This document shows positions 8,786-16,788 of a stretch of 64,000 nt of DNA, piece by piece; the stretch's first letter is position 1; each line of letters starts with the position of its first letter. The position numbers were made by a program, and so were the translations under genes. A model generated the notes under the pieces. It was not told where the DNA came from and searched no databases. It saw nothing but the letters and a program-made list of their open reading frames with translations. Origin of the DNA: Hymenobacter oligotrophus (GTDB lineage: Bacteria; Bacteroidota; Bacteroidia; Cytophagales; Hymenobacteraceae); NCBI RefSeq assembly GCF_003574965.1, contig NZ_CP032317.1, positions 1,116,001 through 1,180,000 of the forward strand, read 5' to 3'.

Positions 8786-10069
8786 TTGCCGTATACCGGG
8801 GCGTTTACGCCTCGCACCTTGGCACACGAATTTTCGCCTTACTATTTAGCCGCGTTGGCCGCAGGCCTTATTGTGTTGTGGCTGCTTTACCGCTTTTGGC
8901 AAGAGCGGCAGCACCGGCGCCGCCCCTACGTAGCGCCAGCCGCCCGCAGTTGGGCCGCCCAACAACCGCCCGCTTCAGCCCCTGCCCACCGGCTTTGCCT
9001 GGTTGGCGACCTAGGCGCCGTAGCCACCGACGGCCACGACCCCGTGCTGAACTTGCTCCGCCGCTGGTTAGAGGATGCCGGCCCGACGGGCACCGTGGTC
9101 ATCCTCGGCGACAACGTGTACCCCACGGGCATTCCGCCGGTGGGCAACCCGCGCCGCGCCGCCGCCGAGCACCGCCTCAACGTGCAGCTCGATCTGCTAC
9201 GCGAATTCCCGAGCCAAGTGGTATTTCTTAGCGGCAACCACGATTGGAACAAAGGCCGCGCCGATGGCTACGCCTACTTGCTGGAGCAGGAAAAGTACGT
9301 GCACGAGCACCTGCCCGCGGCCCACTACCTGCCCCCCAACGGTTGCCCCGGCCCCGTGGCGCTGCCCCTGGCCGAGGGTTTGGTGCTGATTGTGCTGAAC
9401 ACGCAGTGGTGGGTGCAAAACGGCCCCCGGCCGCTGGGCAAAGGCCAGGGCTGCACCGCCTCCGATGCCCGCGAGCCTTTCGTGCAACTGCGCGAGCTGC
9501 TCGAGCAATACCGCAACTGGCGCGTGGTGGTAGCGGGCCACCACCCGCTGTACTCCAATGCTATGCACGGCGGCAAGTTTACCGTCAAGCAGCACGTATT
9601 TCCGCTGACGGCGGCGCACAAAAAAGCCTATGTGCCGCTGCCGGTGGTGGGCTCGTTGTTTCCGGCTTACCGGCGCATGCTCGGCGCCGCCGAGGACATG
9701 GCGCACCCGCGCTACCGGCGCATGCGGCGGCGTTTGCTGCAAGTGCTGCGCCAGTACCCCGGCGTGGTGTACGTAGCCGGCCACGACCACAACCTGCAGT
9801 ACTTTCAGCGGCGCGGCGTGCACTACCTCGTCAGCGGCTCGGGCAGCAAAACGGCCTATGTGGAGGCCGGTGGCAAGGCTACCTTCGTGCACGAGCACAA
9901 AGGTTTTTTCTCGCTCGATTTTTACGCCGACGGCCAGCTTTGGCTCGACACCTGGGAGCCAGCCGACGCCCAGGGCACCCCGGCACCGGCCGTGTTCCGT
10001 TGGGCCTTTGCCACCGGCTTTACTCAGCAGCGGGCGGCGGCACCAGCACCTGCAGGCTCCGCGGCTTAA
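8786..10069 (+). CDS. Membrane-anchored metallophosphoesterase
   Basis: The protein of about 427 residues has one N-terminal membrane helix (YYLAALAAGLIVLWLLYRF) followed by a calcineurin-like phosphoesterase domain. Motifs in order are GDLGA, GDNVYPTG, GNHDWN, GHHPLYS and GHDHN, giving the metal-binding Asp, Asn and His residues. No ATG exists near the start; TTG 8786 is the first plausible codon, so the exact start is uncertain. The 3' end overlaps the convergent lipid-kinase gene by 50 bp. The substrate is unknown. Confidence 0.88.
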   Translation: MPYTGAFTPRTLAHEFSPYYLAALAAGLIVLWLLYRFWQERQHRRRPYVAPAARSWAAQQPPASAPAHRLCLVGDLGAVATDGHDPVLNLLRRWLEDAGPTGTVVILGDNVYPTGIPPVGNPRRAAAEHRLNVQLDLLREFPSQVVFLSGNHDWNKGRADGYAYLLEQEKYVHEHLPAAHYLPPNGCPGPVALPLAEGLVLIVLNTQWWVQNGPRPLGKGQGCTASDAREPFVQLRELLEQYRNWRVVVAGHHPLYSNAMHGGKFTVKQHVFPLTAAHKKAYVPLPVVGSLFPAYRRMLGAAEDMAHPRYRRMRRRLLQVLRQYPGVVYVAGHDHNLQYFQRRGVHYLVSGSGSKTAYVEAGGKATFVHEHKGFFSLDFYADGQLWLDTWEPADAQGTPAPAVFRWAFATGFTQQRAAAPAPAGSAA

Positions 10070-10934
10070 TCTCGATGCGGATGGGCAACGGCAACTGCAA
10101 CGGCTCGCCATCTACCTGCACCAACGCTTCCGCCTGCCCCGGCACCTCGATGCTGGCGTGGCGGCAGCGCAGGCGGCGGGTGTATTCCGAGTCGTCGAAA
10201 TCGTTGGTGTAGAGGCGGTACAAGATGCCCGGCGCCGCCGTGGCCGGAAACGGTTCAATCACGCACAGCTCAAAGCGGCCGTCGTCCATGCGGCTATCGG
10301 GGTTGATGACCACGTTGCTGCCGAAGGTGCGCGCGTTGGCAATGGTGAGCATGAAGGCTTTGCCCTCCCAGGTTTCCTGATCGGTAACGATGCGGTAGTG
10401 GGCCGGCTCGTAGCCCATGTACTCCTGCAACGCCACGCGCACATACGCCCCCGGCCCGCGGGTGTCGCCGGCCGAAAAGCGCTCCACAATCAGGGCATTA
10501 AACCCTAGGTCGGCGAGGTGCGTGCTGAACTGGCCACCTACCTCGAGGGTATCAAGCGGCTTTATCTGGTGTTCCCACACCAGCTGCAAGGCCTGTTCGG
10601 GCTCTTGCGGAATGCCTAGGTCCTTGGAAAGCCCGTTGCCCGAGCCCAGCGGCAAAATGCCCATCGGCAGTTCGGTGGCCACCATAGCCTGGGCCACCAG
10701 GTTCACAGTGCCGTCGCCGCCGGCGGCAAACACGGCGTCGTAGTCGCCGCGGGCTATGTGCTCGCGCAGCTTCTCGAGGTCGTTTTCGCCTGTGGTGTTG
10801 AACAGCTCAGCGACGTGGCCCCGACCGGTGCATACTTCTTGAATCAGATCGGTTAGCTCGGCCTTGTCGATGTCGCCCGAAATCGGGTTCATCACAAACA
10901 AAAGCCGCCGCAGTTGGGGTGCAGATGAATTCAT
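10020..10934 (-). CDS. Diacylglycerol kinase family lipid kinase (YegS/DagK-like)
   Basis: The 304-residue product has the DAGK catalytic-domain motifs FVMNPISG (N-terminus), FAAGGDGTVNLVAQAM and GILPLGSGNGLSKDLG, followed by a C-terminal beta sandwich with NARTFGSNVVINPDSRMDDG. Such enzymes phosphorylate diacylglycerol or sphingoid/other lipids with ATP; the substrate cannot be told from sequence. ATG 10934 gives MNSSAPQLRRLLF. The last 50 bp overlap the convergent phosphoesterase gene, a compact arrangement with no room for a terminator. Confidence 0.93.
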   Translation of the reverse strand: MNSSAPQLRRLLFVMNPISGDIDKAELTDLIQEVCTGRGHVAELFNTTGENDLEKLREHIARGDYDAVFAAGGDGTVNLVAQAMVATELPMGILPLGSGNGLSKDLGIPQEPEQALQLVWEHQIKPLDTLEVGGQFSTHLADLGFNALIVERFSAGDTRGPGAYVRVALQEYMGYEPAHYRIVTDQETWEGKAFMLTIANARTFGSNVVINPDSRMDDGRFELCVIEPFPATAAPGILYRLYTNDFDDSEYTRRLRCRHASIEVPGQAEALVQVDGEPLQLPLPIRIEIKPRSLQVLVPPPAAE

Positions 10935-10977
10935 GGCGGGGGATAGAGCGGCAGTAAGCGTAAAACGTGTTTGCCCA

Positions 10978-11005
10978 AAAAAAGGCCGAAGCTTGTGCCT
11001 CGGCC
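10978..11005 (-). terminator. Intrinsic terminator after the M48 gene
   Basis: On the minus strand GGCCGAGGC pairs with GCTTCGGCC (one G-U) around a short loop and is followed by seven T. It lies between the stop at 11040 and the lipid-kinase start at 10934. Confidence 0.8.
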
Positions 11006-11039
11006 TGGTTGCTGTTTTGGGTTGGGCTGCTAGCGGCAC

Positions 11040-11852
11040 CTAGGGCTTGAGGCCCGCCGGAATGCCGCTCGGGAACTGCTCGGCAATTTCGCGCTCCAGC
11101 ACGCCCACGCGGTTGCCGGGGTTGGGGTGCGTGCTCAGGAACTCGGGCCCGCGGCCGCCTCCGCCCGCCTGCTCCAAAATTTGCATCACCTGAATCATGG
11201 AGCGGGGGTCGTAGCCGGCTTCGGCGGTGTACTTCACGGCCAAGCGGTCCGATTCCAGTTCGTCCTCGCGCCCAAAGCGCAACGACACCACCTTGGCAAT
11301 GGCCGCGGCCACGGCGGCATTAGCTATTGAGCTGCCCGGCCGCTCGGGGTCGTAGGCGGCAATGCCGGCGGCGCCGGCCAAGCCCTGCGTCAGCTGTTGT
11401 TTGGCTAGCTGCTCGGCCGAGTGGCGACCAATCACGTGGCCTACCTCGTGGGCCAGCACGCCGGCCACTTGGCCTTCCGTCTTCATGTTGCGCAGCAAAC
11501 CGGCGGTCAGGAATATCTGCCCGCCCGGCAGCGCAAACGCGTTGATGGTGTTTTCGTCGGCCAGCAAGTGAAAGTTGAATTTGTACGGCGACTGCGCCGC
11601 GCCCGAGGCCTGCACCAGCGCGGCGCCAATGCGGTCGATGGCTGCTTGCGCCTGCTGATCGGGGTGCAGGCCGCCGTATTGCTGCGCCATTTGCGGCGCT
11701 GCCTGCAGGCCCAGGGCAATTTCCTGCTCGGTGGTCATGTTCACGTGCTGCACCTCGCCCGTTACGGGGTTGGTTTGGCGCTTGCAGTAGTAGGTTATCA
11801 GCGAAAACCCGGCAACTAGCAGGGCAATTATGTATCGGAGTCCGCCTCTCAT
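11040..11852 (-). CDS. M48 family metalloprotease (second copy)
   Basis: The 270-residue product has a hydrophobic N-terminus (IIALLVAGFSLITYYC) that could be a lipobox-type or membrane anchor, then HEVGH (residues 135-139) and EDELESDRLAV for the third zinc ligand. FLSTHPNPGNRV near the C-terminus is shared with the M48 protein at 3923-4744 (FLSTHPDPGSRV), so the two are paralogues. The likely role is envelope protein quality control. ATG 11852 follows a non-coding leader; the in-frame start at 11951 is rejected. Confidence 0.92.
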   Translation of the reverse strand: MRGGLRYIIALLVAGFSLITYYCKRQTNPVTGEVQHVNMTTEQEIALGLQAAPQMAQQYGGLHPDQQAQAAIDRIGAALVQASGAAQSPYKFNFHLLADENTINAFALPGGQIFLTAGLLRNMKTEGQVAGVLAHEVGHVIGRHSAEQLAKQQLTQGLAGAAGIAAYDPERPGSSIANAAVAAAIAKVVSLRFGREDELESDRLAVKYTAEAGYDPRSMIQVMQILEQAGGGGRGPEFLSTHPNPGNRVGVLEREIAEQFPSGIPAGLKP

Positions 11853-12027
11853 GGTGTGTCGGTGCGTGGAAGTAAAACAACGGTGCGAAATATTCGCTGC
11901 TAATTCTAACGGAGGCCGCCCAACAGGGTTATGCACCGGCAACGCAGCCAAAACGACAATGCTTGCGTATCAGGCTAAAACGCGCCGGCCCAAAGCTGGT
12001 GCCCTTCAGCATTAACTCCTCCGAACC

Positions 12028-12219
12028 ATGAATCAGAAACGAACCTTTGGCTCTTTGCTGACGCTGCTCGGCATTGCGGCCATCATCTACGGCGCCTTGG
12101 GCCTGCTAGGCATGGTGGCCCTGAGCAAGATTAACTCGCTGGTGCCCCTAGGCGTTGGCCTCATCTTCTTTTTTGCGGGCATCAGCCTGGTGCGCGCCAC
12201 CGGCGACCGGCCGGCCTAA
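12028..12219 (+). CDS. Small two-helix membrane protein
   Basis: The 63-residue product has two hydrophobic helices (about residues 8-31 and 37-54) and short charged ends (MNQKR..., RATGDRPA). A CCTAGG (12147) supplies a Leu-Gly pair. A very strong terminator directly after the stop supports it as a transcribed gene. I do not recognise a function. Confidence 0.65.
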   Translation: MNQKRTFGSLLTLLGIAAIIYGALGLLGMVALSKINSLVPLGVGLIFFFAGISLVRATGDRPA

Positions 12220-12240
12220 CGGCCACAGCAAGCTTAATCT

Positions 12241-12290
12241 CACACGAAAGCGCCCTGCTTCCGGTACCGGAAGCAGGGCGCTTTCGTGTG
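12241..12290. terminator. Bidirectional terminator, perfect 50-bp palindrome
   Basis: Two 25-base halves are exact reverse complements, meeting at GGTACC. It sits between convergent genes (stops at 12219 and 12303) and is followed by short T/A tracts on both sides. Confidence 0.85.
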
Positions 12291-12302
12291 GTTTTCGCAG
12301 GC

Positions 12303-13088
12303 TTACTGCCCCGCTTGGCCTACCAGCGGCGAAATACCTTGGGTGCGGGCAAAGGCGGGCAAGGCCTCGGCCATGTTCAACCAATTGGAGGCGTACGGCA
12401 CCGTGGCGGGCCCCTGCACGTACATTACCGAGCCGTTTTTAATTGTTTTAATGATGTCGCCGCTGAGTTGAGGCGGCAAGGCCGGGCAACCCTGGCTGCG
12501 GCCCAAGCGGCCGTGCTGCCGAATAAACTCGGGGCGTACGTAATCGGCGCCGTGCACCACCACGGCCCGGCTCAGGGCGTTGGAGTTGTACTTCGGATCG
12601 AGGCCGCGCAGCTTCAGCGAGAGGCCGTGTTTGCCGTAGTAGGTTTCGCCGGTAAGGTAAAAACCAAGGCTGCTCATTTCGGAGCCAGGGCGGTTCGAGA
12701 ACGTGCGGGCCACGTCGGCCCCGGTATTTTTGCCGTGCGCTACCAAGGTGTGGTACAGCAGGCGGGTGCGTTGCAAATCAATTACCCACAGGCGGTTTTG
12801 GCGGCTCGAGCGGCTGAAATCAATAACCGTGAGCACGCCGCGCTTGGCCAAACCGCGGTTTTTCAGGTTGTAATAGCCAAGCATGGCCTTGCGCAGTACC
12901 TGTACGTTCAGGCCGGTTTGGGCCAGTTTGGCGCCGGCGTACGTCCGAACGAGGTGCTGCTCGAAGGCGGCCATGTAGGCTGCCTGCGTGGTGCCAAGAG
13001 GCCGGGTGGGCGGCGCGGCTTGGGCCTGTGGCTGCACGCTGCTCAAAATGCCCAGCAGCCCTAGGGCGGCGTAGCGAATAAACTTCAT
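12303..13088 (-). CDS. L,D-transpeptidase catalytic-domain family protein (YkuD_2 type)
   Basis: The 261-residue exported protein has a signal peptide (MKFIRYAALGLLGILSSVQPQAQA). The C-terminal half carries a His motif AVVVHGADYV and, downstream, GRSQGCPALP with the probable nucleophilic Cys, matching the YkuD_2/murein L,D-transpeptidase-like family. DFSRSSRQNRLWVIDL is the usual start of the domain. Expected location is the periplasm, acting on peptidoglycan crosslinks. The exact reaction (transpeptidase or hydrolase) is not established for this subfamily. Confidence 0.88.
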   Translation of the reverse strand: MKFIRYAALGLLGILSSVQPQAQAAPPTRPLGTTQAAYMAAFEQHLVRTYAGAKLAQTGLNVQVLRKAMLGYYNLKNRGLAKRGVLTVIDFSRSSRQNRLWVIDLQRTRLLYHTLVAHGKNTGADVARTFSNRPGSEMSSLGFYLTGETYYGKHGLSLKLRGLDPKYNSNALSRAVVVHGADYVRPEFIRQHGRLGRSQGCPALPPQLSGDIIKTIKNGSVMYVQGPATVPYASNWLNMAEALPAFARTQGISPLVGQAGQ

Positions 13089-13142
13089 AAGGCGGAGACG
13101 AACGACGAAAGAGGGTGGCTAACGCGTTGCAAGCAAAAATAC

Positions 13143-13150
13143 TAGTTTTG
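13143..13150 (+). promoter_or_regulatory. Candidate promoter -7 element
   Basis: TAGTTTTG matches the Bacteroidota TAnnTTTG consensus, 45 bp upstream of the start at 13196. A TTG lies upstream at 13127 but its spacing is shorter than usual. Confidence 0.4.
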
Positions 13151-13195
13151 TCCTAACGGATGCCTTCCAACTTTTGATAAGGCCCACTGGTTCCC

Positions 13196-13594
13196 ATGAT
13201 GTTACAACGTTTGCTACTCACTTTTTCGTGCGCGCTTTTGCTGGTCGGCTGCGGGCAATCGGCGCCAGAGTTGTCGGGCTTCGATGCCACGGCCTGGAAG
13301 CAAGACGCCCGCGGCTGCAAAGGCCAACGGCGCGCGCTGTTCAACACGTTGTATCAGCAGCGCGATGCCCTCTACGGCGTGCACATCGGGGCCGTATCGG
13401 AGCTGCTCGGCAGCCCCGACGAAGAGGAACTGCAAGAGCAAGTGCAACGCGTGTATTACTACTACCTCGAGCCAGGCGGCCAATGCACGCCGGGCAGCAC
13501 CGCCCCCAAAAGCCGCCGCCTTATGGTGCGTTTCGGCTCGTTGGGCACCGTTACCGAAATGCTGCCCACCGCGCCAGCACCCGCGCAGCCTTAG
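13196..13594 (+). CDS. Small hypothetical lipoprotein
   Basis: The 132-residue product has a signal peptide ending in the lipobox LLLVGC. The body contains GAVSELLGSPDEEEL followed by VYYYYLEPGGQC, a helix-loop-strand pattern reminiscent of BamE/SmpA-like small lipoproteins, though this is only a resemblance. Three Cys remain after the lipidated one. Start ATG 13196 or the adjacent ATG 13199 are equally possible. A perfect terminator follows 3 bp after the stop. Confidence 0.7.
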   Translation: MMLQRLLLTFSCALLLVGCGQSAPELSGFDATAWKQDARGCKGQRRALFNTLYQQRDALYGVHIGAVSELLGSPDEEELQEQVQRVYYYYLEPGGQCTPGSTAPKSRRLMVRFGSLGTVTEMLPTAPAPAQP

Positions 13595-13596
13595 CC

Positions 13597-13650
13597 GCCG
13601 CGCAAAAAAAGCGGGCCGCCTAGGTGGGCGGCCCGCTTTTTTTGCGCGGC
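13597..13650. terminator. Bidirectional terminator with CCTAGG at the loop
   Basis: A 24-bp perfect inverted repeat with A7 and T7 tracts inside each arm surrounds a 6-base loop TAGGTG. CCTAGG (13619) spans the stem-loop junction. It separates convergent genes at 13594 and 13663. Confidence 0.9.
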
Positions 13651-13662
13651 AGTGGCAATAGG

Positions 13663-14064
13663 TTAGCCCAAGCCGTTTTCGGTTGGTACCGCGTCGGCTG
13701 GCAAAGCATCGCGCTGTTGTTGCTCTTCGCGCATCAGGCTTATTTGCGAAGGTGTAAGGATGCGCTGACACTCCTGCTCGTACTGAGCTTCAAGTTCTAG
13801 CAGTTTGGCCTTGCGGGCGTTGGCATCGTTGTGGTATTGCCACTGGATTTCGTCGATGCGGGCTACTTTGATATGATTGATGGCGCGCAGCTTCACCACT
13901 TGGGCTTCGGTTAGGCGCAAGCGCTCCGACATGTGCCGCGTAAGGTTATTGGCTTCCACCAACACCGGGTCGTGGCTGGGAGCCGCGGGCTGCGGATCGC
14001 GCATCTGCGCGTGAGCCACAGTGGCGCATATGCACAGTAGTGCAATGAGGTAGAATGTTTTCAT
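13663..14064 (-). CDS. Small secreted helical protein (Spy/CpxP-like pattern)
   Basis: The 133-residue product has a signal peptide (MKTFYLIALLCICATVAHA) and is predicted largely helical. LRLTEAQVVKLRAINHIKV and a later LTPSQISLM follow the pattern of two further small proteins in this window (29231-29602 and 29691-30065), so these form a local family. The LTxxQ-like words recall Spy/CpxP periplasmic chaperones; a chaperone or stress role is inference only. Confidence 0.75.
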   Translation of the reverse strand: MKTFYLIALLCICATVAHAQMRDPQPAAPSHDPVLVEANNLTRHMSERLRLTEAQVVKLRAINHIKVARIDEIQWQYHNDANARKAKLLELEAQYEQECQRILTPSQISLMREEQQQRDALPADAVPTENGLG

Positions 14065-14251
14065 GGTGGAGGAACAATGGCGGGTATTTAGACCTGAAAC
14101 GCAGCAACCACGCTTAAGTTGCTATGTTTAATCCAAATATATATTTGTTAAGTTTTAAACCAACTCCCATAAGCAACATTTTTTATAGAGTTCATTGTTC
14201 CCGAAAAAGTAGAAAATCGCCGAGCTTTTTTTGCATTTGGCCTAAACAACA

Positions 14252-14276
14252 AAGCCCGGCCTTTGGGGCCGGGCTT
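14252..14276 (-). terminator. Intrinsic terminator after the DUF4199 gene
   Basis: AAGCCCGGCC pairs with GGCCGGGCTT around a short loop; on the minus strand it is followed by TTG TTG. It lies 28 bp after the stop of the gene at 14305. Confidence 0.7.
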
Positions 14277-14304
14277 CAGTGATAGCGCTGGGAAGGGCAA
14301 GGGC

Positions 14305-14775
14305 CTACTCCACGTGTTGCAGGGGTTTGTGGTCGGGGCTTTTGAAGTATTGCATAGCAATCAGCGAAATAATCATGCCGCCCCAGGAGCCTTGCAGCAC
14401 AATGGCCAGGAAGGCGATGGTTACCGACAAATCGAAACCGAAGAGTTGTTCCTCGCGCAACTGTTCCATCAGGTTCGGGAAAACCGAAACGTAGATGACA
14501 AAGAACAGCGCAAAAAGCACGGAGCCAACCATGCCCGTCATGATACCGGTGCCGAAGCCTTGCAGGTACGGCATCCGATCGTGGCGCACCCGCTTGAAAT
14601 GAGCAATCGACAGGCAGATACCAATTACGAGCACCAGCTGATTAAGCCAGCTATAACTCATGTTGGAGGCGAAACCGAATAACGAAGCAACAACCAGATA
14701 CAGGCTCATGCCAATGGCCGAAAAAATGCCATAGCGAATTGCGTTGCGTTCGGGAGAAAGAAGGGCGTCAGCCAT
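14305..14775 (-). CDS. DUF4199 membrane protein
   Basis: The 156-residue integral membrane protein has four predicted helices (about residues 15-35, 43-58, 74-97 and 118-140). The order (an RNAIRYGIFSAIG opening, a SIAHFKRVRHDRMPYLQGFGTG loop, then a long third helix) matches the Bacteroidota DUF4199 family. The function is unknown. It appears monocistronic, with a 308-bp divergent spacer upstream. Confidence 0.8.
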   Translation of the reverse strand: MADALLSPERNAIRYGIFSAIGMSLYLVVASLFGFASNMSYSWLNQLVLVIGICLSIAHFKRVRHDRMPYLQGFGTGIMTGMVGSVLFALFFVIYVSVFPNLMEQLREEQLFGFDLSVTIAFLAIVLQGSWGGMIISLIAMQYFKSPDHKPLQHVE

Positions 14776-15083
14776 AAGGCAGGTAGTTTTGGTTGTTAGA
14801 GAAGGGAAACCTGCCTAGCGGAGTGGTACTCACGGCCTAGGCAAGGCTTGGCGCTTTGTTTCCATAATACTGCTAATGCCACTTCGCGGTTATAGTACTG
14901 TCGACTTTTTTGCCCGTTTTTTTCGCGCAAAAGGCTGATAATGAAGTTTTCCGTTTTCGGGATTTTTTAACCGGCCCTAGGTGTTTACCTACCGCTCGAA
15001 CCATCGGGAGCGTCTAATTTTAGCTACCTTTGCGCGATTTTTAGGCGCCGGTTCGCCCTACCCCACTCCGCTAACTCATTTGC
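14776..15083. promoter_or_regulatory. Divergent promoter region with a candidate -7 element for the ABC-F gene
   Basis: This 308-bp spacer separates DUF4199 and ABC-F genes. TACCTTTG at 15025-15032 matches the TAnnTTTG element 52 bp upstream of the ABC-F start; no good TTG is seen at the -33 position. CCTAGG copies lie at 14836 and 14976. No gene was found in it. Confidence 0.4.
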
Positions 15084-16709
15084 ATGATCAGTACCACCAA
15101 CGTCAGCCTGCGCTATGGTAAGCGCGTGTTATTTGAAGACGTCACCATCAAGTTCATGCCCGGCAACGTGTATGGCCTTATTGGGGCCAACGGGGCGGGC
15201 AAATCGACATTTCTGAAAATTCTGTCGGGCGAGATTGAGCCCAACACCGGCTCTGTGGACATGCCCAACGGCGCCCGCCTTTCGGTACTGAAGCAGGACC
15301 AGTTTGCCTACGACCAACACGCGGTGCTCCAAACCGTGATTATGGGCCACACCCGCCTCTGGAAGGTGATGGAAGAGAAAGACGCCCTGTACGCCAAGGC
15401 CGACTTCTCGGACGCCGACGGCGAGCGGGCTGCCCAGCTCGAAGGCGAGTTTGCCGACCTAGAGGGCTGGAACGCCGAGTACGAGGCCGCCGAGCTGCTT
15501 TCGGGCCTTGGCATTGGCGAAGACAAGCACTACACCCAAATGGCCGACCTAGGCACCTCCGATAAGGTGCGCGTGCTGCTGGCCCAGGCGCTGTTTGGCA
15601 ACCCCGACGTGCTGCTGCTCGACGAACCGACCAACGGCCTTGATGCCGAAACCGTGCTGTGGCTCGAGAACTTCCTCGACGGCTTCCAGAACACGGTAAT
15701 TGTAGTGAGCCACGATCGTCACTTCCTCGACGCGGTGTGTAATTACATGGCCGACCTCGATTTCTCGAAGATTACCATGTACCCCGGCAACTACTCGTTC
15801 TGGTACGAGTCGTCGCAGCTGGCATTGCGCCAGCGCCAGGAGGTGAACAAGAAAACCGAGGACAAGCGCAAAGAACTGGAAGAGTTCGTGCGCCGCTTCT
15901 CGGCCAACGCCTCCAAATCCAAGCAGGCTACCTCGCGCCAAAAGCTGCTGCAAAAGCTCACGCTGGAGGAAATCAAGCCGTCGTCGCGCAAGTACCCGTA
16001 CATTGCCTTCAAATCGGAGCGCGAGGCGGGCAACCAGCTGCTCAGCGTCGAAAACCTGAGTGCTTCGGTTGACGGCCAGGTGATTTTCCGCGACGTCAGC
16101 TTCACGCTCGACAAGAAAGACAAAGTGGCCATCGTGGGCCGCGACGACCGCGCCGCTTCGCTGCTGTTCGACATTTTGTTTGAGCAGACAAAGCCTGCCA
16201 GCGGGACGTTTAAGTGGGGCACCACCATTACGCCCTCGTACTTCCCGAAGGAAAACACCGAGTTCTTCAACACCGATCTGAACCTTGTGGACTGGCTGCG
16301 CCAGTATTCCACCGAAAAAGACGAATCGTTTATCCGCGGCTTCCTGGGCCGCATGCTGTTCTCGGGCGAGGAGTCGCAGAAGAAATCGAACGTGCTGAGC
16401 GGGGGCGAGAAGGTGCGCTGCATGCTCTCGAAGATGATGATGGAAGCTGGCAATGTACTGGTGCTCGACGACCCCACGAATCACCTCGACTTGGAAAGCA
16501 TTACGGCCCTGAACAACTCGCTGCGTGAGTTTGCCGGCTCAATGCTTTTCGCCTCGCACGACTTGCAGTTCATCGATACGGTGGCCAACCGCATCATCGA
16601 ATTGACGCCCGATGGAATCATTGATAAGCGGATGTCGTACGAAGAATACCTGGCCGATGAGAACATCAAGGCCCAACGCCAACGCATGTACCAAACGGTA
16701 GGCGCCTAA
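15084..16709 (+). CDS. ABC-F family ATPase, YbiT-like, with degenerate second site
   Basis: The 541-residue soluble protein has two ABC domains and a linker (about residues 245-300), as in ribosome-acting ABC-F proteins. Domain 1 has an intact Walker A GANGAGKST and Walker B LLLDEPTNGLD, but its signature is DLGTSDKVR instead of LSGG. Domain 2 has a normal signature NVLSGGEKVR but lacks a canonical Walker A (VGRDDRAAS, no GKS/T) and has VLVLDDPTNHLD, with Asp where the catalytic Glu is expected. The composite ATP sites are therefore asymmetric. The YbiT-like assignment rests on overall order and the ITALNNSLREF and RIIELTPDGIIDK stretches. It is monocistronic with its own terminator. Confidence 0.9.
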   Translation: MISTTNVSLRYGKRVLFEDVTIKFMPGNVYGLIGANGAGKSTFLKILSGEIEPNTGSVDMPNGARLSVLKQDQFAYDQHAVLQTVIMGHTRLWKVMEEKDALYAKADFSDADGERAAQLEGEFADLEGWNAEYEAAELLSGLGIGEDKHYTQMADLGTSDKVRVLLAQALFGNPDVLLLDEPTNGLDAETVLWLENFLDGFQNTVIVVSHDRHFLDAVCNYMADLDFSKITMYPGNYSFWYESSQLALRQRQEVNKKTEDKRKELEEFVRRFSANASKSKQATSRQKLLQKLTLEEIKPSSRKYPYIAFKSEREAGNQLLSVENLSASVDGQVIFRDVSFTLDKKDKVAIVGRDDRAASLLFDILFEQTKPASGTFKWGTTITPSYFPKENTEFFNTDLNLVDWLRQYSTEKDESFIRGFLGRMLFSGEESQKKSNVLSGGEKVRCMLSKMMMEAGNVLVLDDPTNHLDLESITALNNSLREFAGSMLFASHDLQFIDTVANRIIELTPDGIIDKRMSYEEYLADENIKAQRQRMYQTVGA

Positions 16710-16717
16710 CGTTTGCG

Positions 16718-16750
16718 AAGGCCGCGGATGCAACCATCCGCGGCCTTTTT
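16718..16750 (+). terminator. Intrinsic terminator
   Basis: AAGGCCGCGGATG and its complement close a 4-base loop, followed by TTTTTG, 9 bp after the ABC-F stop. Confidence 0.85.
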
Positions 16751-16788
16751 GTTTCTTCACGCATTAAGTCCTTCCCTACTCTTCTCCT

